The position numbers were made by a program, and so were the translations under genes. A model generated the notes under the pieces. It was not told the DNA's origin and searched no databases. It was given only the letters and a program-made list of their open reading frames with translations. Positions 17,597 to 26,226 of a stretch of 64,000 nucleotides of DNA are shown piece by piece (position 1 is the stretch's first letter; each line of letters starts with the position of its first letter). The DNA is from DASYLJ01 sp964432595 (GTDB lineage: Bacteria; Desulfobacterota; Binatia; DP-6): contig CAYSOF010000010.1 of assembly GCA_964432595.1 (NCBI GenBank), positions 154,369 through 218,368 on the forward strand, written 5' to 3'.

Positions 17597-18488
17597 CCTT
17601 CACGTGGTGCAGCCGGCGGACGAGGAAGCTCTCCGTCCCGTCGGTCGCGAAGCGCGCGGGTGCGTCGAGCGACGGCGGCCACGCGGTCGGCGCATCGACG
17701 ACGCTCGCATAGCCGGGCCAGCGCGCGAGGCCGTCGGCCTTCGCGCGGACGCAGTCGAGCGCGTCGAGGAGGCGCGCGTCGCCCGGGTCGTGGCGGGCGA
17801 GCATCGTCGACGTCCGGTAACACTCGATGCCGAGCCGAGGTCCGTCGAGATCGAGGCCGACGGCGACGGCGTCGACGAGCGGCGCCAGGCGCGCGAGCTC
17901 GTCGCGTGCGCGTCGTGCGGGATGATCGATGGCGGTGAGGAACGCCGTTGCGACGTCGGGCAGCATCGGCCCGACGCAGACACGGACGGGGGTCGCCGGC
18001 CGCGCCAGCATCCGGCCGATCTGGAAGAGGCCGGCATGCTCGGGGATCGCATCGACGATGCGTGCCAGCGCCGGTGCGGCGCCGCCCAGCAGGCGGAGTC
18101 CCGCGTCGGCCTGCGCGAGACACGCGGGTCCGCGCCACGCGGTCGGTGCGAAGAAGACGCTGGGGATCGGGTCGACGCTCCGGCTGACGTCGAGCTCGAG
18201 CCAGACGTCGTCGAAGTGCTCGTCCCACGCCGCCGCGAATCGTGCGACCGCGGGGTGATCGTGCGCCGCGGCCAGCGCGGCCGCACCGCCGCGACGGCGC
18301 GTGCAGGAGACGAGGAAGTCGGCGACGGGACGGGGATCGGACAGATCGCACTCGAAGCCGAACAGCTCGAGCCCGAGCGCCGCCGGCATGCGTCCTGCGA
18401 CCGTACGGATCGCCGCCAGTGCCGCCGCGTCGATCAGCGCCGCGTCGAGCGCGGGCGCAACCGGGACGAGGAAGTCGGCGAGGGTCAC
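17523..18488 (-). CDS. Uncharacterised protein of the convergent tailoring group
   Basis: The product is 321 residues, soluble, with no signal or membrane segment. I do not recognise a named domain. Features are LGLELFGFECDLSDPRPVAD, a WLELDVSRS strand followed by PSVFFAP, and a C-terminal HHVKVTLDG...KAYLAVQHRW. From memory, cyanobacterial unknown proteins share this layout (a WLEFDL-PSxFF block and a final H-K-K-Y-L-A block), but I could not check this. The GTG start overlaps the stop of the cyclase-like gene (GTGA), so they are one operon. Its 3' end overlaps the radical SAM-MetX fusion by 74 bases tail to tail, tying it physically to the RiPP locus. Confidence 0.6.
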   Translation of the reverse strand: MTLADFLVPVAPALDAALIDAAALAAIRTVAGRMPAALGLELFGFECDLSDPRPVADFLVSCTRRRGGAAALAAAHDHPAVARFAAAWDEHFDDVWLELDVSRSVDPIPSVFFAPTAWRGPACLAQADAGLRLLGGAAPALARIVDAIPEHAGLFQIGRMLARPATPVRVCVGPMLPDVATAFLTAIDHPARRARDELARLAPLVDAVAVGLDLDGPRLGIECYRTSTMLARHDPGDARLLDALDCVRAKADGLARWPGYASVVDAPTAWPPSLDAPARFATDGTESFLVRRLHHVKVTLDGAAPPRAKAYLAVQHRWRRR

Positions 18489-19324
18489 CCGCGCAGCGCC
18501 AGCGTCGCCCAGGCCGACGTGATCGGTCCCTTGTCGACGCAGTGGAAGAAGAAGCGCACGGCCGGATCGTGCGTTTCCATCGTGTAGTAGAGGACCGGCT
18601 CGCCGGCCCAGCCATGCGGCCCGCGACGCGACATGAGCCATGTGCGGCCGCGCGCCGCGGCGCCGGCATCGGCCAGCGTGCGCACCGCGAAGGCCGTGTC
18701 GACGACGCTGCCGCCGAAGCTGCCGTCGTCCCGTTGCGCGTCCGCGAGCGCGGCGCGGACGTCCGCGACGACGGGATCGTCGCGGAGCAGCCGCGTGGCG
18801 AGGAACGTCGTCAGCAGCGCCGACGGGAACCAGCGGCTGCGCCAGAACCCGTCGTCGGCCCGCGCGGCGCGGACGAACGCGCGGCACGCCGCGACGTGGT
18901 CCTTCCATCGTGCGGGGTCGAGCCGGTCGAGCAGCCAGCCGACGTGCGCCGTCGCGTCGACCGACGGACCGGTCCAGTAGCGCGCGCGCCCGCCGTGGAC
19001 GGTGTGGAACGCGCCGGCGCCCGCGTCGAAGAACGTCTCGACGAGCCGCGCGCCGCTGCGCCGGAGGACGTCGGCGTCCGCGCCCGCGGCGAGGAGCCCT
19101 TCCAGGACGAGCGCGCTGTCCTCGGCGGTCGGGCCGAAGCCGTGCTCGTACTCCCAGAGGCCGTCGACGGCGCTCGCCAGCAGCGAGCGCGCCAAGGCGT
19201 GATCGCCGTTCGCCTCGAGCACCGGGCCGTAGAACGCCACGTCGCCCTGCTCGAGCCGCCGCACGAGCTGCGGGCGCTCGGGCGTCATGCGGTACACCCA
19301 CGTGTCGATCAGCGGCGGTCGCAC
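18485..19324 (-). CDS. Terpene-cyclase/prenyltransferase-like alpha-alpha repeat protein
   Basis: The product is 279 residues. It is made of alpha-alpha barrel repeats like those in squalene cyclases and protein prenyltransferase beta subunits; the clearest is QRDDGSFGGSVVDTAFAVRT (QxxDGS pattern), with DGFWRSRWFPSAL and STW-like turns elsewhere. It is about half the length of a full squalene-hopene cyclase, and no DxDD catalytic motif was seen, so catalysis is uncertain. GTG at 19324 is chosen because GGAGG lies seven bases upstream; a later ATG at 19288 lacks this. It overlaps the FAD gene by 16 bases and the next gene by four. Similar short repeat proteins occur in natural-product loci. 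Confidence 0.62.
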   Translation of the reverse strand: MRPPLIDTWVYRMTPERPQLVRRLEQGDVAFYGPVLEANGDHALARSLLASAVDGLWEYEHGFGPTAEDSALVLEGLLAAGADADVLRRSGARLVETFFDAGAGAFHTVHGGRARYWTGPSVDATAHVGWLLDRLDPARWKDHVAACRAFVRAARADDGFWRSRWFPSALLTTFLATRLLRDDPVVADVRAALADAQRDDGSFGGSVVDTAFAVRTLADAGAAARGRTWLMSRRGPHGWAGEPVLYYTMETHDPAVRFFFHCVDKGPITSAWATLALRG

Positions 19325-20400
19325 GTCGCGGCCTCCAGCGTCGCGCGCAGGCGCCGCGCGGCGAGCCGTCCCGAGAGGATCGCCGCCGCCATCCCGTACG
19401 GCAGGTCGGTGCGGGCGCTGCCGAACGTCCAATCGCCGGCCAGAAAGACGTGCGGCGACGGCCGCAGTGCGTCCGGCGAGCGCGTCCCGTAGGCGCGCTC
19501 GTCGATGATCGGCCCGAGCATCGGCCAGTGTCGTGCGTCGGTGAAGACCGGCGATGTCACCCGCGTTGCGCCGACGTCGCGGAGGACGCCGAGCGTGTCG
19601 TCGACGGACGGCGTCGCGGTCGCGCCCGCGTAGTAGACGTGCAGCACGCGCAGGCCGCGCTCGGGGACGAGATGCTGCACGATCGCACTGGAGGGATGGT
19701 CGGGCGTGACGCAGTACGACCATGGGTCGTCCATCGCGTCGTCGACCGCGACCACCACCACCGCACCCGGCGCGAATTCGACCGGCGGCGTCGCGACGCC
19801 GAGCGCGCGCGCGACCGGTGCGGGGACGGCGCACACGACGGCGCGTGCCTGCAGGGACGGCCGGCCGCGGACGTCGACGCGGACGCCGTCGGGCCCGTCG
19901 CCGATCGCCGTCACCTCCGCGTCGGGCACGAGCGACGGTCCGACCATCCCGTCGACCAGCGCGCCGTTGCCGCCGGGACGGCGGGCGACGGAAAAGCGCT
20001 GGAGCGCGTCGACGCGCCGCTCGGGCAGGGTCGCGTCGACCGGGCCCGGGTGGATCACGTGGAAGCACGCGTCGAGTGCGCGGCGCACCGTGGGCGCGAC
20101 GGCGTCACCGCGCACCCAGGCTGCGCAGGCGTCGCTCGCGACGCCGAGGCAGGCGGGCACGGAGACGCCGCGTGCGAGCCGCCCGTCGAGATGGACGGCG
20201 ATGTCGGCCGAGTCGCTCGCGGCGGGCGTCGGCGGAAACACCGCGCCCAGCTCGTACTCGATGCCGCCGTGCGACCGCGTGCACACGCGGCCGCCCGGCT
20301 CCGCCTCGCGCTCGAGCACGCGGACGTCGAGGCCCTCGAGCTCGCGCGCGGCGGCGAGCCCGGCGAGCCCTCCGCCCACCACCACCACGTCGACCGGCAC
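19309..20400 (-). CDS. FAD-dependent oxidoreductase (amine oxidase/phytoene desaturase-like)
   Basis: The product is 363 residues. The N-terminus is a dinucleotide-binding motif, VVVVGGGLAGLAAARELE, followed by LEREAEPGGRVCTR, the GGR loop of the amine oxidase/desaturase family. The C-terminal FAD contact VFLAGDWTFGSARTDLPYG also matches that family. It is shorter than typical phytoene desaturases (~500). It lies between the beta-helix gene (one base gap) and the cyclase-like gene (overlap), and together with the cyclase-like protein could act on a lipid or on the peptide. The substrate is unknown. GTG start. Confidence 0.8.
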   Translation of the reverse strand: MPVDVVVVGGGLAGLAAARELEGLDVRVLEREAEPGGRVCTRSHGGIEYELGAVFPPTPAASDSADIAVHLDGRLARGVSVPACLGVASDACAAWVRGDAVAPTVRRALDACFHVIHPGPVDATLPERRVDALQRFSVARRPGGNGALVDGMVGPSLVPDAEVTAIGDGPDGVRVDVRGRPSLQARAVVCAVPAPVARALGVATPPVEFAPGAVVVVAVDDAMDDPWSYCVTPDHPSSAIVQHLVPERGLRVLHVYYAGATATPSVDDTLGVLRDVGATRVTSPVFTDARHWPMLGPIIDERAYGTRSPDALRPSPHVFLAGDWTFGSARTDLPYGMAAAILSGRLAARRLRATLEAATCDRR

Positions 20401-20401
20401 G

Positions 20402-22537
20402 TCAGTCGGCGCGGTCGCTGAACTGTCCCGTGTCGTTCCGCTGCGCGGGCGCGCCGTGCATCGTCTCCCAGCACGCGAGCCCGTTGTGCAGCTGCACCGT
20501 GACGGGCAGCGCCAGCGGTAGCGCCGGCATCGGCAGCGACGCGCCTTTGCCCTTCAGCGTGATCGCCGCCTTGCCGGCGGCGCCGGCCTTGAGCTTCATC
20601 GACAGCAGGCCGTCGGGCGTGAGCGCCCGGTCGGTGTACTTGAAGCCGGTCGAGCCGGTCGGCTTCCAGCACGGTCGGCCCGAGCACGCGCCGCCGCCGG
20701 GGGCCATCGCGTTCAGTCGCACCCCGCTCGCGTCGTACAGGCAGAGCGCGTAGCTCGTCGCGCCGCTCGCCGGCGCGCCGAACTCGGCGGCGGTCGTGGC
20801 CGCGCCCTTCGTCCACTTCCAGGTGAGCTGGTCCTTCGTGTCGGGCGTCCCGTTGCGCAGCGCGATCGAGCCGCTGCCGGCATCGCGACAACCGACCGCG
20901 GGTGCGTCGTCGCCGGCGCAGACGCCCGTGGTGCAGCTGTCGCCGTGGGTGCACGCGTCGCCGTCGTCGCAGGGGCTGCCGGTCGTCTCGAACTGGCACG
21001 TGGCGCTGCAGCAGCTACCGCCGTCGCACTGCTCGCCGGCGGTGACGATGCCGTTGCCGCACCCCGTGACGGTGCAGTTGGCGTCGCAGCCGTCGCCGCT
21101 GTCGAGGTCGCTGTCGTCGCACTCCTCGGGCGCCTCGGTGGTGCCGTTGCCGCACGTCGTCGCCTCGTCGGCGCCGATGTCGACGCGCGGGCCGTTCACG
21201 CGCGGCGCGCCGTCGACGTCGGCCTCGCCCGGGCCGGCGACGAACGACGGAAAGCCCGCGTCGATCGCGGGCGATCCCGCGCCGAGATGCACGTCGCCAC
21301 TCGCGGGGTCGGCGAGCAGCGGGTTCGCGAAGAGCGCGCCCGCGTCCTGGCCCGTGGCCGCCTGGTAGGCCGCCAGGCCGCCGTGCTCGTCGCCGTTCCA
21401 GACGAAGCGTGGGCTGCCCGTCGTGAACCAGAGGTTGTGCGACAGCGTGTTGCCGGCGTTGCCCGCGTCGGACAGCAGGAGCAGGCCTGCGCCGGTCGCC
21501 GAGAAGACGTTGTTCCGCACGACGTTGTCCTCGGCGTACTGGATCCACAGCTCGCCGAAGCCGGCGCCGAGCGTGTCGTTGCCCCAGCAGGTGTTGTTCG
21601 TGAAGACGCTGTCGCGCACGCGGCCGGTCGACGCTCCGTAGCCGCCGAACACCAGGCAGGCCTTCTCGTTGGCGAAGAGGACGTTGTTCCGGACCACGAT
21701 GTCGCGGGTGACGGTTCCGCCGTTCTCGGCGCCGATCTCCATCCCGAGGTCGCTCTCGGTGACGACGTTGTTCTCGATGACGATGGCGCGGCCGCCGTCG
21801 ACGTAGATGCCGCCGGCGAAGCCGCCGCCGTAGCTCGACCGCGCCCGGGTGACGCTGTTGCCGCGCACCACGCCGTTGCGCGCGACCTTCGTCGGGTCGG
21901 GCTGGATGTCGGTCTCGCCGCCGATCATGTCGATGCCGATGTTGTTCACGTCGCGCACGACGTTGTTCGTCACGGCGAAGCCGTCGACGTTGCCGTTCAG
22001 CACGAGGGCCTCGCTCGGGGCGGGCTCGCAGTCGGTGATCTCGTTCCCGTCGATCACGAGGTCGCTGATCGCCGTCGCGGCGGTGCCGTACACGGTGATG
22101 CCCATCGCGTTCTCACCGCGCATCGCGCTGATGCGATTGTCGCGCAGCTCGACGTGGGCGCCGCTGCCCTGGATCCGGATGCCGGAGCCGTCGTGCAGGC
22201 CGAGATTGTTCCGCAGCGTCAGGCCGATCACCTGCACCCAGCTCCGGTTCTCGATCAGCACCATGAAGTCGCCGTCGACGCCGGTGCCGTCGAGGACGGG
22301 CGTCTCGCCGGGAAACGCCCGCAGCACGATCGGCGTGCCGGCCGCGCCGTCGCGCGGGAATGCGACCTTCTCGGCGTACACGCCGGTGCGCACCTGGACG
22401 GTGTCGCCGGGCATGGCGACGTCGAGCGCCGCCTGGACGGAGGTGAAGTCGCCGCCGGACGGCGCGACGGTGAAGACCGCGGCGTGGGCGGGGACGGCGA
22501 GGGCGCAGAGCACGAGAGCCAGGGCGGCGGAGCGCAT
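20402..22537 (-). CDS. Secreted right-handed beta-helix protein with Cys-rich repeats
   Basis: The product is about 711 residues. It starts with a signal peptide (MRSAALALVLCALAVPAHA) and then a parallel beta-helix of pectate-lyase/PbH1 type, visible as repeated NNVV, NNV and GN turns from about 90 to 400. GSPAIDAG and VDIGADE mark the end of that fold (choice-of-anchor Q-like). Then come Cys-rich repeats (CGNGTTEAPEECDD, CGNGIVTAGEQCD) and a C-terminal beta domain. This build is common in secreted proteins of GC-rich deltaproteobacteria. The start is uncertain: in-frame ATGs at 22546 and 22570 are alternatives. It heads the minus-strand group, and a role in the RiPP is doubtful. Confidence 0.75.
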   Translation of the reverse strand: MRSAALALVLCALAVPAHAAVFTVAPSGGDFTSVQAALDVAMPGDTVQVRTGVYAEKVAFPRDGAAGTPIVLRAFPGETPVLDGTGVDGDFMVLIENRSWVQVIGLTLRNNLGLHDGSGIRIQGSGAHVELRDNRISAMRGENAMGITVYGTAATAISDLVIDGNEITDCEPAPSEALVLNGNVDGFAVTNNVVRDVNNIGIDMIGGETDIQPDPTKVARNGVVRGNSVTRARSSYGGGFAGGIYVDGGRAIVIENNVVTESDLGMEIGAENGGTVTRDIVVRNNVLFANEKACLVFGGYGASTGRVRDSVFTNNTCWGNDTLGAGFGELWIQYAEDNVVRNNVFSATGAGLLLLSDAGNAGNTLSHNLWFTTGSPRFVWNGDEHGGLAAYQAATGQDAGALFANPLLADPASGDVHLGAGSPAIDAGFPSFVAGPGEADVDGAPRVNGPRVDIGADEATTCGNGTTEAPEECDDSDLDSGDGCDANCTVTGCGNGIVTAGEQCDGGSCCSATCQFETTGSPCDDGDACTHGDSCTTGVCAGDDAPAVGCRDAGSGSIALRNGTPDTKDQLTWKWTKGAATTAAEFGAPASGATSYALCLYDASGVRLNAMAPGGGACSGRPCWKPTGSTGFKYTDRALTPDGLLSMKLKAGAAGKAAITLKGKGASLPMPALPLALPVTVQLHNGLACWETMHGAPAQRNDTGQFSDRAD

Positions 22538-22781
22538 GGCGCCCATGGAACGCAGACGCCCGGGGCGCATGTCAACCGACCAGGGCCCGGAACGATCGAG
22601 CGCGCTACGCGGGAGCGACTGTGTCGGGCGTGACGCGCCGTGTGTCGCGGGTGGCGCATGACGTGGCACAGCCGCAGCGCCCCCGGTGCCGTCCCGCCAT
22701 GTATTCACCGCGGTACTTTGCTTGCATGCCTGTAGAACGGGTGGTGTGGGGATTCTGCGCGTACTCGGGAAGAGGGTCACC

Positions 22782-23900
22782 ATGCGGAGGCGGGTCGTCG
22801 TCGTGGAGGACATCGAGTCCGTTCGCGCGCTGCACGTCGCGTTTCTGGAGCGTCTCGGCTGCACGGTGTCGCAGGCGGCCGACGGCCTGACGGGCCTGTC
22901 GCAGATCCGCGCGCAGCGCCCGGATCTCGTGCTGCTCGACATCATGATGCCCGGGATGAGCGGGGTCGAGGTCGTGCAGGCCGTCCGCGCGGATCCCGAT
23001 CCGGCGGTGCGCAGCACGCCGATCATCATGACGACGGCGCTCGCGGCGCACGAGATCGTGAAGGCACTGCTCGACCTCGGGGTGGCGGCCTATCTCGTGA
23101 AGCCCGTGTCGCACACGCTCCTCGAGCGCGAGGTGGCCAAGGTCTTGGGGCGGGGGAGCGAGGTGGCGCCGCCGCCGAGGCCGCGCGTCCTCGTCGCCGA
23201 CGACAGTGGGCGCGACCTCGATCTCATGCGCGCGGCGTTGAAGGGCAAAGCGCGGGTGCACATCGCGACCACCGGACAAGAGGCGATCGAGCGCTTTCAG
23301 GAGACGTCGCCCGCCGTCGTGTATCTCAGCCTCGGCATCACGTGGCCGGACGGCTGGCGGACGCTGTCGGCGATCCGCGACCTGCAGGCGCGGTCCGCGT
23401 ACTACGTCGCGCTCATCCCGGTCGGCTACCCCGTCGACATCGCGCTCCTGCACGGCAGCGGGTTCTCGAACCAGATCGCGAAGCCGATCCACGCGCGCGA
23501 CGTGGTGACGACCCTCGGCGCGGCGACGCTGTCGTTGCGGGAGAGCGTCGTGACGACGGAGTGGGAAGACGGGGTGCCCGTCGTGGTGCTTCCGCCGCTG
23601 GAGTCGGCGTCGCTCGGCACGGTGGGCACGCGGACGCGCGCGACGCTCGCCGAGCTGTCGCGTGCCGGTCAGGAGCGCGTCCTGCTGGATCTGCGGGCGA
23701 CGGCGCGCGTCACGTCGGGCATTCCGCGGCTGATCGGGGAGCTGATCGCGGCGGCGCGGCAGCGACGGCTGTCGATGGCGGGGGTGGCGGCGGAGCGGGT
23801 CGCGGCCATTCTGGCGACGGTCGGGCAGGGGTCCATGGCGTACCGGTCGACGCGGCGGGCGGCGGTCGCGACGTTCGTCGACGCGCTCGTCGCCGTCTAG
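22782..23900 (+). CDS. Response regulator with two receiver domains and a STAS-like C-terminus
   Basis: The product is 372 residues. Receiver 1 (1-122) is intact, with acidic pair E9-D10, phospho-acceptor Asp53 in LVLLDIMMPGMSG and Lys108 in LVKPVS. Receiver 2 (about 135-255) keeps the acidic pair (VADDSG) and the Lys (IAKPI), but the acceptor position is Ser183 in VVYLSLG, so it should not be phosphorylated by the usual route. Residues about 270-370 (VVVLPPLESASLGTV...ERVLLDLRATARVTS) look like a STAS domain, as in anti-sigma antagonists. No DNA-binding domain is seen. The start ATG has a purine-rich AAGAGGG upstream. No partner kinase is adjacent. Confidence 0.78.
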   Translation: MRRRVVVVEDIESVRALHVAFLERLGCTVSQAADGLTGLSQIRAQRPDLVLLDIMMPGMSGVEVVQAVRADPDPAVRSTPIIMTTALAAHEIVKALLDLGVAAYLVKPVSHTLLEREVAKVLGRGSEVAPPPRPRVLVADDSGRDLDLMRAALKGKARVHIATTGQEAIERFQETSPAVVYLSLGITWPDGWRTLSAIRDLQARSAYYVALIPVGYPVDIALLHGSGFSNQIAKPIHARDVVTTLGAATLSLRESVVTTEWEDGVPVVVLPPLESASLGTVGTRTRATLAELSRAGQERVLLDLRATARVTSGIPRLIGELIAAARQRRLSMAGVAAERVAAILATVGQGSMAYRSTRRAAVATFVDALVAV

Positions 23901-23911
23901 CAGCACCCTGC

Positions 23912-25117
23912 CTAGGGAATCACTCCCCGCTCCTTGAGCTCGCCGATGCGTTCCCAGTCGTAGCCCATCTCGAGCAGCACGTCCTCGGTGTGCTGGCCGC
24001 ACTCGGGCGCGGCGCCGGCCGGCGCCCACGTCGTCTCCGAGAAGTCGACGGGTGTCGCGACCATGCGCGCCGTGCCGCCCTCGGCGACGGGGACGTCCAC
24101 CCACGCGCCCGCCGCGGCCGCCTGGGGATCGTCGACGACCTCGTTCGCCGACTGGACCGGCGCCCACCAGAGCCCGGCCGCGTCGAAAATGGGAATCCAC
24201 TCGGCGAGCGGACGCGTCGTGAAGATGGCGTCGAGCAGGTCGATCAGCTCGCCGACGTTCTCGCGCCGCGCGCGCATCGTGTCGAACCGCGGGTCGGTGA
24301 GCCATTCGGGACGATCGACGGCGCGCACGAGGTCGGGCCAGTGCCGCTGGCCCTGGAGGCCGAGCAGCCAGAACCAGCGGCCGTCGCCCGCGACGTACGG
24401 GCTGATCACCGGATTCGGCGTGCTCCGCCGCGTCATCGGCGTGGCGTTGATGCCGAGGCGCAGCGCGGCGTTCGTGTCCCAGCCGAGCACGAAGATGCCG
24501 ACCCGGAACAACGACGTCGTGACGAGCTGGCCGCGGCCGCTGCGCTCGCGCGCGAGGAGCGCCGCGCTGACGCCCGCCGCCAGCGTCATGCCCGCCGTGT
24601 GATCGCCCATCGCGCCGCGCTGGAACGGCGGCTCGGCGCCGGGCGCCGTCAGCGCCGCGGCGATGCCGGCGCGCGACCAGAAGGCGCCGACGTCGTACGA
24701 CGGCCGGTCGGCGTCCGGCCCGTGCTCGCCGTAGCCCGTGACGCGCGCGTACACGAGGCGCGGGTTCAGCGCTGCGAGCCGCTCCCAGTCGAGCTCGAGC
24801 CGCGCCAGCGCCGCCGGCCGCACGTTGGTGACGAAGACGTCGGCCTTCGCGATCAGGTCGTGCGCGATCCGCCGGGCCTCGGGCTTCGAGAGATCGAGCG
24901 CGACGCTGCGCTTGCCGCGGTTGTCGAGCTCGAACGGGGCGTTCGCGGGCACCTCGGCGCCCGCGGCCGTCAGGTACATGCCGCGGAACGGATCGCCCGT
25001 CGGCGGCTCGATCTTGACGACATCGGCGCCCCAGTCGGCGAGGATGCCGGCGGCGGACGGCCCCGCCACCCAGACGCCCAGCTCGACGACGCGGAATCCC
25101 GTCAGCGGTCCGGCCAT
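23912..25117 (-). CDS. CaiB/BaiF family (class III) CoA-transferase
   Basis: The product is 401 residues, the normal length for the family, which moves CoA between carboxylic acids through an enzyme-aspartyl intermediate. The catalytic Asp is Asp172 in GAMGDHTAGM. Other family marks are GFRVVELGVWVAGP, DWGADVVKIEPPTGDPFRG and NRGKRSVALDL. The thioesterase-like gene lies 12 bases upstream, so the pair probably serves one acyl-CoA pathway, perhaps fatty, aromatic or steroid acid breakdown. The substrate cannot be read from sequence. It converges with the response regulator gene across 11 bases. Confidence 0.88.
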   Translation of the reverse strand: MAGPLTGFRVVELGVWVAGPSAAGILADWGADVVKIEPPTGDPFRGMYLTAAGAEVPANAPFELDNRGKRSVALDLSKPEARRIAHDLIAKADVFVTNVRPAALARLELDWERLAALNPRLVYARVTGYGEHGPDADRPSYDVGAFWSRAGIAAALTAPGAEPPFQRGAMGDHTAGMTLAAGVSAALLARERSGRGQLVTTSLFRVGIFVLGWDTNAALRLGINATPMTRRSTPNPVISPYVAGDGRWFWLLGLQGQRHWPDLVRAVDRPEWLTDPRFDTMRARRENVGELIDLLDAIFTTRPLAEWIPIFDAAGLWWAPVQSANEVVDDPQAAAAGAWVDVPVAEGGTARMVATPVDFSETTWAPAGAAPECGQHTEDVLLEMGYDWERIGELKERGVIP

Positions 25118-25129
25118 GTCTTGTCTCCT

Positions 25130-25567
25130 TCAGGGTGCGACGGGCTCGTGGTCGCGGAGGAAGAAGCGTCCCGTCGAGCGGGCGAGGCGTTCGCCGTTGC
25201 CGCGGATCTCGGCCTCGACGATCCAGTACTTCGCATGCGAGCGATCGCGCACCTCGGCGACCAGCTCGAGCGGGGTCTCGGTGGGGCAGGGGCGCTCGTA
25301 GCGCACGGTCAGCTCGCCGGTGACGACGAAGCGGTCGTGGACGAACACGACGGCCGCGCACGAGATCTCGTCGAGCATCGTGGCGACGATGCCGCCGTGC
25401 GCCGTGTGCGGGGCGCCGTGGAAGCGGTCGGACAGCGTGTACTGCGAGTGCACGCGCTCGCCGCGCCGGCGGAACCGCATGCGCAGCCCGTCGTCGCGCG
25501 TCGGCGAGCAGCCGAAGCAGCCGCCGTCCTGGGGGAAGGTGAGCTCGACGTCCTCGGGAACCGGCAC
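25130..25567 (-). CDS. PaaI-type hotdog-fold thioesterase
   Basis: The product is 145 residues. It carries the hotdog core: FHGAPHTAHGGIVATMLDE, where the HGG turn and the Glu at the start of the next helix are the family's active-site region, then a beta strand run ending GRFFLRDH. PaaI-type enzymes hydrolyse acyl-CoA to the free acid. The N-terminus adds CFGCSP, a two-Cys motif that recurs in a subgroup of these enzymes. GTG start. It lies 12 bases upstream of the CoA-transferase on the same strand. Confidence 0.85.
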   Translation of the reverse strand: MPVPEDVELTFPQDGGCFGCSPTRDDGLRMRFRRRGERVHSQYTLSDRFHGAPHTAHGGIVATMLDEISCAAVVFVHDRFVVTGELTVRYERPCPTETPLELVAEVRDRSHAKYWIVEAEIRGNGERLARSTGRFFLRDHEPVAP

Positions 25568-25608
25568 GGTCCCGACCTATGCCGTGCGGGCCCCTGCCGG
25601 TGCAACCG

Positions 25609-26121
25609 TCAATCCGTCGGGCTCGGCGAGAGGGCGAACACGACGATGCCGGCAGCCGGCGTCTCGGCCCGCCGTCGCAGCTCGAGCGGCTCGCGGAAGT
25701 GGATCAGGCTGCCGCGCAGCATGCCCTCGGCCACGTCGGCCAGGCCCTCCCGCGACTGGTAGACGATCTCGACGGGTCCACCGGGGTCGCGGACGAGGCG
25801 GACGCGGGGCATCGCGACGGTGTGGTCGATCGCGGTCACCGTCGTGACCACCCGCTCGTCGAAGCGCGCCACGAGGTCGAGCGTCGAGTCGATGCCGGCG
25901 AAGACGGCCGGATGGTCCCGGGTCAGACGGTCGAACAGCGCGCTGCCGAAGAGCTGCAGGAGCAGGGCGGGGGGCACGCCGGTCCGGCGGCCGATGGCCG
26001 TGGCCAGGGTGCGCGCATGGCCGGGGCCGGGGCACGTCGCCGGGACGCACGGCGTGACGTCGAGGTCGGCGAATCGGGCGGCGGAGAAGTCCAGGAACTC
26101 GGTGCAGAGGAACGTTCGCAT
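25609..26121 (-). CDS. Degenerate heme-NO-binding (H-NOX/HNOB)-like protein
   Basis: The product is 170 residues. The order of segments follows proteobacterial HNOB proteins: CTEFLDFSAARF, LQLFGSALFDRLTRDHPAVF, GIDSTLDLVARF, then VEIVYQSREGLADVAEGMLR and LIHFREPLELRR, where the family has a YxS-type motif and an AEGLIxGxxxHF helix. At the place where the family has IHxEV with the heme-binding His, this protein reads ERVVTTV, so the axial ligand appears missing. It may therefore bind no heme, or be a scaffold. It is divergent from the secreted-protein pair, with a repeat-rich gap between them. The assignment is from remembered family pattern only. Confidence 0.55.
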   Translation of the reverse strand: MRTFLCTEFLDFSAARFADLDVTPCVPATCPGPGHARTLATAIGRRTGVPPALLLQLFGSALFDRLTRDHPAVFAGIDSTLDLVARFDERVVTTVTAIDHTVAMPRVRLVRDPGGPVEIVYQSREGLADVAEGMLRGSLIHFREPLELRRRAETPAAGIVVFALSPSPTD

Positions 26122-26132
26122 CTGCGAGGTCG

Positions 26133-26173
26133 GCGTTCGCGGACGGCGAACATCGTTCGCAGCGTTCGAACGC
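26133..26173. promoter_or_regulatory. Cluster of GTTCGC/GCGAAC palindromes, likely operator
   Basis: The 105-base divergent gap holds GCGTTCGC (26133-26140), the inverted repeat GCGAAC-ATC-GTTCGC (26146-26160) and the perfect 12-base palindrome GCGTTCGAACGC (26162-26173). A further AACGTTCGC (26111-26119) lies at the very start of the HNOB-like gene. Four closely spaced related half-sites suggest binding of a dimeric repressor acting on both directions. It is not a good LexA box: the GAAC-GTTC spacing is three, not four. The regulator is unknown. Confidence 0.5.
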
Positions 26174-26226
26174 ACGAGGGGAAACAACGGCCCGACCGGG
26201 ATGCGGCGGGCAGAAGGAGTGACCGA

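Noticed and set aside
26111..26173. LexA/SOS box
   Set aside because: GAAC and GTTC are three bases apart rather than four, and the alphaproteobacterial GTTC-N7-GTTC form is absent.
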